Below, in pieces: positions 7,596 to 8,553 of a stretch of 8,553 nt of DNA. This DNA comes from Ferruginibacter sp. (lineage in GTDB: Bacteria; Bacteroidota; Bacteroidia; Chitinophagales; Chitinophagaceae). A model generated the notes under the pieces. That model did no database searches and was not told where the DNA came from. It saw only the letters and a program-made list of their open reading frames with translations. Position 1 is the stretch's first letter. Every line of letters begins with the position of its first letter. The position numbers and the translations under genes were made by a program. The stretch is taken from contig JAURKN010000161.1 in assembly GCA_030831725.1 (NCBI GenBank), positions 1 to 8,553 on the forward strand, in the 5' to 3' direction.

Positions 7596-8456
7596 TTATT
7601 GACGTAATGTGATAGTTCCTACTTCTGTTTCATCATCGGCGTCTACCACAATGTTTAATAAGGTGGTATCCTGATAAGGTGAAGTGCCATCAATAAACAG
7701 CGTATAGGTACCTGGCTCTAAACCTCTGATTTTGAATTCACCATCGCGGAATGGAATGGCTGATGCGGTATCGGTCGAATTGAACGCTGTTACAAAAGCA
7801 TTGGCATCTGTCGGTAAAATTCTTCCTTCTATTTCACCGAAATTGTCGTCGCAGAAAGGATGAATTTGCGGATTTAAATAATATTGTCCATTTTGAATGA
7901 AGATGGACCTTCCCAAATCAAAATCTATCCAAACGGATTGAGTACCGGAACCGCTATTACCTCTGTGTCTTTGCTTCAATCTAACATAAAATTGATTGTT
8001 GCTTGGATTAACCAAAGTGAGCGGATACGTTACGCCACTGTCAACTACGGAGTGCTGGGTTCCAATGGTGATGCGTAGTTTTCTTACAGTACCATTGATA
8101 TTAGCAGAAGCAATCAAGGAATCAACACCATTGCGCAATTGCAGTACGTCGTAGATGCCAGGCGTAAAATTCAAAGATGTCCAATATCCATAATCGTCGT
8201 GGTCGTCATCATCATCGTCGTCATCATCGTCATCGTCTCCATGATCGTCATCATCACGATGAGAAGAGGTATCCACCTTCGCTTCGATAGACAAAATTTC
8301 AATGTTTACAGCATCAAACCTAACAGGATCATCGGTCAGATAAACATCCAATCGCTGAGTTTGGTTCTGATTGTTTTCTTTTTGACAGGACTGCAGCGAC
8401 ACAATCAAAAACAAAAACGGAATGAGAAGAGCAAAAAGAATTTTTTTCAAATTCAT
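7596..8456 (-). CDS. DUF4382-type lipoprotein with Asp-rich insertion
   Basis: A 286-residue predicted outer-membrane lipoprotein. The signal peptide MNLKKILFALLIPFLFLIVS is followed by lipobox L21-Q-S-C24. After the Cys comes QKEN, which partly resembles the QKDDE-type surface-export signal described in Capnocytophaga, so surface exposure is possible. Residues about 34-198 fit the DUF4382 pattern: RLDVYLTDDPVRFDAVNIEI (35-54), the W..L...PG.YD.L.L segment (92-107) and VRKLRITIG (124-132). The domain is interrupted by an Asp/His tract at 68-88. Residues about 207-286 (GEIEGRILP, then IRGLEPGTYTLFIDG at 243-257) look like a carboxypeptidase-regulatory-like beta sandwich. The ATG at 8456 is preferred over a GTG two codons upstream. 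Function is unknown; binding of divalent cations through the Asp tract is my inference. It appears monocistronic. Confidence 0.88.
   Translation of the reverse strand: MNLKKILFALLIPFLFLIVSLQSCQKENNQNQTQRLDVYLTDDPVRFDAVNIEILSIEAKVDTSSHRDDDDHGDDDDDDDDDDDDHDDYGYWTSLNFTPGIYDVLQLRNGVDSLIASANINGTVRKLRITIGTQHSVVDSGVTYPLTLVNPSNNQFYVRLKQRHRGNSGSGTQSVWIDFDLGRSIFIQNGQYYLNPQIHPFCDDNFGEIEGRILPTDANAFVTAFNSTDTASAIPFRDGEFKIRGLEPGTYTLFIDGTSPYQDTTLLNIVVDADDETEVGTITLRQ
8193..8255 (-). repeat. GAY trinucleotide repeat encoding an Asp/His tract
   Basis: Inside the DUF4382 lipoprotein, residues 68-88 are D4-H-G-D12-H-D2, that is 18 Asp in 21 codons. The DNA is an imperfect GAT/GAC trinucleotide run (plus-strand ATC/GTC). 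Codons are mixed rather than pure, so the tract is less slippage-prone than a perfect microsatellite and looks maintained at the protein level, though copy-number change by slippage remains possible. Confidence 0.9.
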
Positions 8457-8553
8457 GATCACAAGTTTGATTTATTATAAATGAGTACGAGTAATTAGAA
8501 TGGCAGATTTAAGTTTTTAACGCTACAGTAGTTCTTTAAATTTTTCTTTTTTA
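8457..8553 (-). promoter_or_regulatory. A/T-rich upstream region of the DUF4382 lipoprotein gene
   Basis: These 97 bases precede the lipoprotein ATG on the minus strand and should include its leader and probably its promoter. They are strongly A/T-rich with no Shine-Dalgarno. I see no exact TAnnTTTG element, and no coding frame of note on either strand. The assignment as promoter rests on position only. Confidence 0.3.

Noticed and set aside
7884..8078. Plus-strand 64-codon frame inside the DUF4382 gene
   Set aside because: Antisense shadow of a well-supported lipoprotein gene.
8139..8480. Plus-strand frame with a long Val/Ile run
   Set aside because: It is the antisense reading of the GAY repeat (ATC/GTC read as Ile/Val) in the DUF4382 gene, not a membrane protein.
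1..8553. CRISPR array, transposase, phage gene, tRNA/rRNA or defence system
   Set aside because: I saw no spaced direct repeats, transposase motifs, structured RNA signatures or nuclease/helicase-type genes; all sizeable frames are explained by the annotated genes.

Overview
The window looks like chromosome of a member of the Bacteroidota. The evidence is indirect but consistent: none of the start codons has a Shine-Dalgarno sequence, leaders are A/T-rich, Sec signal peptides end just before Gln, one partial secreted protein has the architecture of a type IX secretion (T9SS) cargo, there is a DUF4382 lipoprotein, and kdsB implies an LPS-bearing outer membrane. I cannot name a genus.

Layout, left to right. 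(1) Positions 1-1683, minus strand: the first 561 codons of a large secreted protein whose C-terminus lies off the left edge. (2) Diverging from it, kdsB (1861-2592, plus), CMP-KDO synthetase for LPS inner-core biosynthesis. (3) Converging on kdsB, a compact three-gene minus-strand operon (5257 to 2669) for an ABC importer: lipoprotein substrate-binding protein, then permease (4-base start/stop overlap), then ATPase (7-base gap). It resembles the TrpXYZ/ABC.X4 type, for which tryptophan or tyrosine import is known in Firmicutes. (4) A 344-bp divergent intergenic region. (5) Plus strand: a small three-helix membrane protein of the DUF2721 type (5602-6003), then an exported adenosine deaminase-family enzyme with ADGF/ADA2-like features (6066-7505). 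(6) A strong bidirectional intrinsic terminator at 7545-7578. (7) Minus strand: a DUF4382-type lipoprotein (8456-7596) carrying a striking Asp/His tract encoded by a GAY trinucleotide repeat. The last 97 bases are its A/T-rich upstream region.

Functionally, the window is a set of mostly cell-envelope genes (secreted adhesin-like protein, LPS sugar activation, importer, membrane protein, exported deaminase, lipoprotein). Only the ABC operon is clearly a working unit. The exported deaminase next to an importer allows a scavenging idea, but nothing in the sequence proves it. I found no mobile element, CRISPR array, tRNA, rRNA or defence system. The most distinctive features are the poly-Asp insertion in the DUF4382 lipoprotein and the exported ADA2-like deaminase.
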